Below, one piece after another: positions 63,294 to 64,000 of a DNA stretch of 64,000 bases (its first letter is position 1; each line of letters starts with the position of its first letter). This stretch comes from Streptomyces drozdowiczii (lineage in GTDB: Bacteria; Actinomycetota; Actinomycetes; Streptomycetales; Streptomycetaceae), in NCBI RefSeq assembly GCF_026167665.1, contig NZ_CP098740.1, forward strand, positions 4,402,001-4,466,000, in the 5' to 3' direction. The notes beneath the pieces were generated by a model. It was not told the DNA's origin and did no database searches. It saw only the letters and a program-made list of their open reading frames with translations. Both the position numbers and the translations under genes were made by a program.

Positions 63294-64000
63294 TCAGCGC
63301 AACGCCTCGTGGAAGAAACCTATCGACGGGTCCCCCGGCGTCCCGATCAGCAGCGCGCGGTCCAGCAGACCGTTGTTGTGCTCGCAGCTCGTCTCCGGCA
63401 GCAGGACACACGCGTGGCAGGCCGCCAGGTTGATGCCGCCCACGCCGCTTCCGGCCGACTCCACGCAGAGCGGGTCGGCCGAGCACCACTGGGCCCGGCG
63501 GAGGGCCGAGTACAGGGCGGACTCCAGGCGGTCGGGCTCTCCCTGCGCGACCAGACCGCCGAGGCTGCCGGCGGAGTCGCTGGTGGCCGTGCAGACGAGC
63601 AGGCCCGCCATCGAGTCGTCCGCGTACAACCGCTCCCTGAGCGAGGCGGCCGGGTAGCCGCCGTCGAGACTCCACTCGTTGATCAGGGCGTGCGCCAGCG
63701 TGTGCAGGAGCACCATGCGGGCGTCCGCCGGCGAGTCGGGGACATTCGCCGGGTCCTGCGCCCGGTCCCGGAGCATGCGCAGGTGGTTGGCCCGGATGCG
63801 GTCGGCCCGGGCGGCCACGGCGGAGCTGCGTGCCCAGTCCTGCAGGCGCTGTTCGTCCAGACGCAGGAAGACGCCCTCGCCCTGGACCTCCATGGCCGGG
63901 AGCCAGTCCATCGGAGCGAGCGACAGGGCCGCCTCGTGGACATCGGTGTGGGTCTCGGGCGTGTCGACGCGCGAGAAGGCCTTGAGCGCCCGGACTTCCC
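63294..64000 (-). CDS. drmB: DrmB-like DUF1998 protein (DISARM-type defence), C-terminal part
   Basis: The frame is open from the right edge to TGA 63294-63296, giving about 235 C-terminal residues; the start lies outside. Typical DUF1998 features are EVRALKAFSRVDTPE, MEVQGEGVFLRLDE, LLHTLAHALINEWSLDGGYP, SLRERLYADDSMAGLLVCT, and the Cys-rich zinc-like end WCSADPLCVES, AACHACVLLPETSCEHNN. DrmB is part of DISARM phage defence, though DUF1998 proteins also occur in other defence contexts. The adjoining genes would decide. Confidence 0.75.
   Translation of the reverse strand, partial: EVRALKAFSRVDTPETHTDVHEAALSLAPMDWLPAMEVQGEGVFLRLDEQRLQDWARSSAVAARADRIRANHLRMLRDRAQDPANVPDSPADARMVLLHTLAHALINEWSLDGGYPAASLRERLYADDSMAGLLVCTATSDSAGSLGGLVAQGEPDRLESALYSALRRAQWCSADPLCVESAGSGVGGINLAACHACVLLPETSCEHNNGLLDRALLIGTPGDPSIGFFHEALR

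Overview
The window comes from a Streptomyces-type actinomycete chromosome. The DNA is uniformly very GC-rich, third codon positions are almost all G or C, GTG starts are common, and several landmarks are Streptomyces hallmarks: a nagE2-nagE1-nagF-rph block with DasR-responsive (dre) palindromes, XRE/DUF397 pairs, a CebR-type palindrome and type I-E CRISPR repeats.

Layout. From 0 to 32.5 kb the window is mostly conserved core: N-acetylglucosamine PTS genes (0.4-3.6 kb), RNase PH, an esterase/TetR pair, rdgB, tRNA-Leu with an adjacent HNH endonuclease, an MHS transporter, bcp, a class A PBP, an SMR guanidinium exporter behind a likely guanidine-III riboswitch, an ABC exporter, a DHA2 exporter with TetR, a PASTA-less Ser/Thr kinase, SDR/TetR, and a secreted GH5 mannanase with FN3 and CBM2 domains. 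From 32.6 to 41.7 kb lies an accessory stretch with five small, partly decayed type I-E CRISPR arrays, each behind its own copy of one leader, and with no cas genes. Between the arrays are GNATs, DUF397/XRE genes, two PIMT-like methyltransferases and the remains of a graspetide (ATP-grasp) cassette. From 43.0 to 62.9 kb lies a RiPP cluster of the azole-forming (LAP/TOMM) type. The window ends inside a DrmB-like (DISARM-type) defence gene.

How the RiPP cluster should work. A 56-residue precursor (44471-44641) has a core of 21 residues, 20 of them Ser, Thr or Cys. It would be bound by a leader-binding ThiF-like partner, cyclised by one or both full-length YcaO proteins, and oxidised by a two-domain SagB-like dehydrogenase. 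A split LanB pair would dehydrate it by tRNA-Glu-dependent glutamylation and then elimination. It could be trimmed by an M50 membrane protease with a PqqD-like N-terminus and exported by a two-gene ABC transporter. A SARP and a LuxR-type regulator sit at the right edge. No [4+2] pyridine synthase is visible, so a linear, dehydrated, azole-rich peptide is more likely than a thiopeptide macrocycle.

A caution on the sequence itself. At least twelve reading-frame breaks occur in otherwise well-conserved genes. Each is repaired by adding one base to a G or C run of 4-5. This looks like homopolymer under-calling, so I annotate those genes as whole CDSs and name the break positions.
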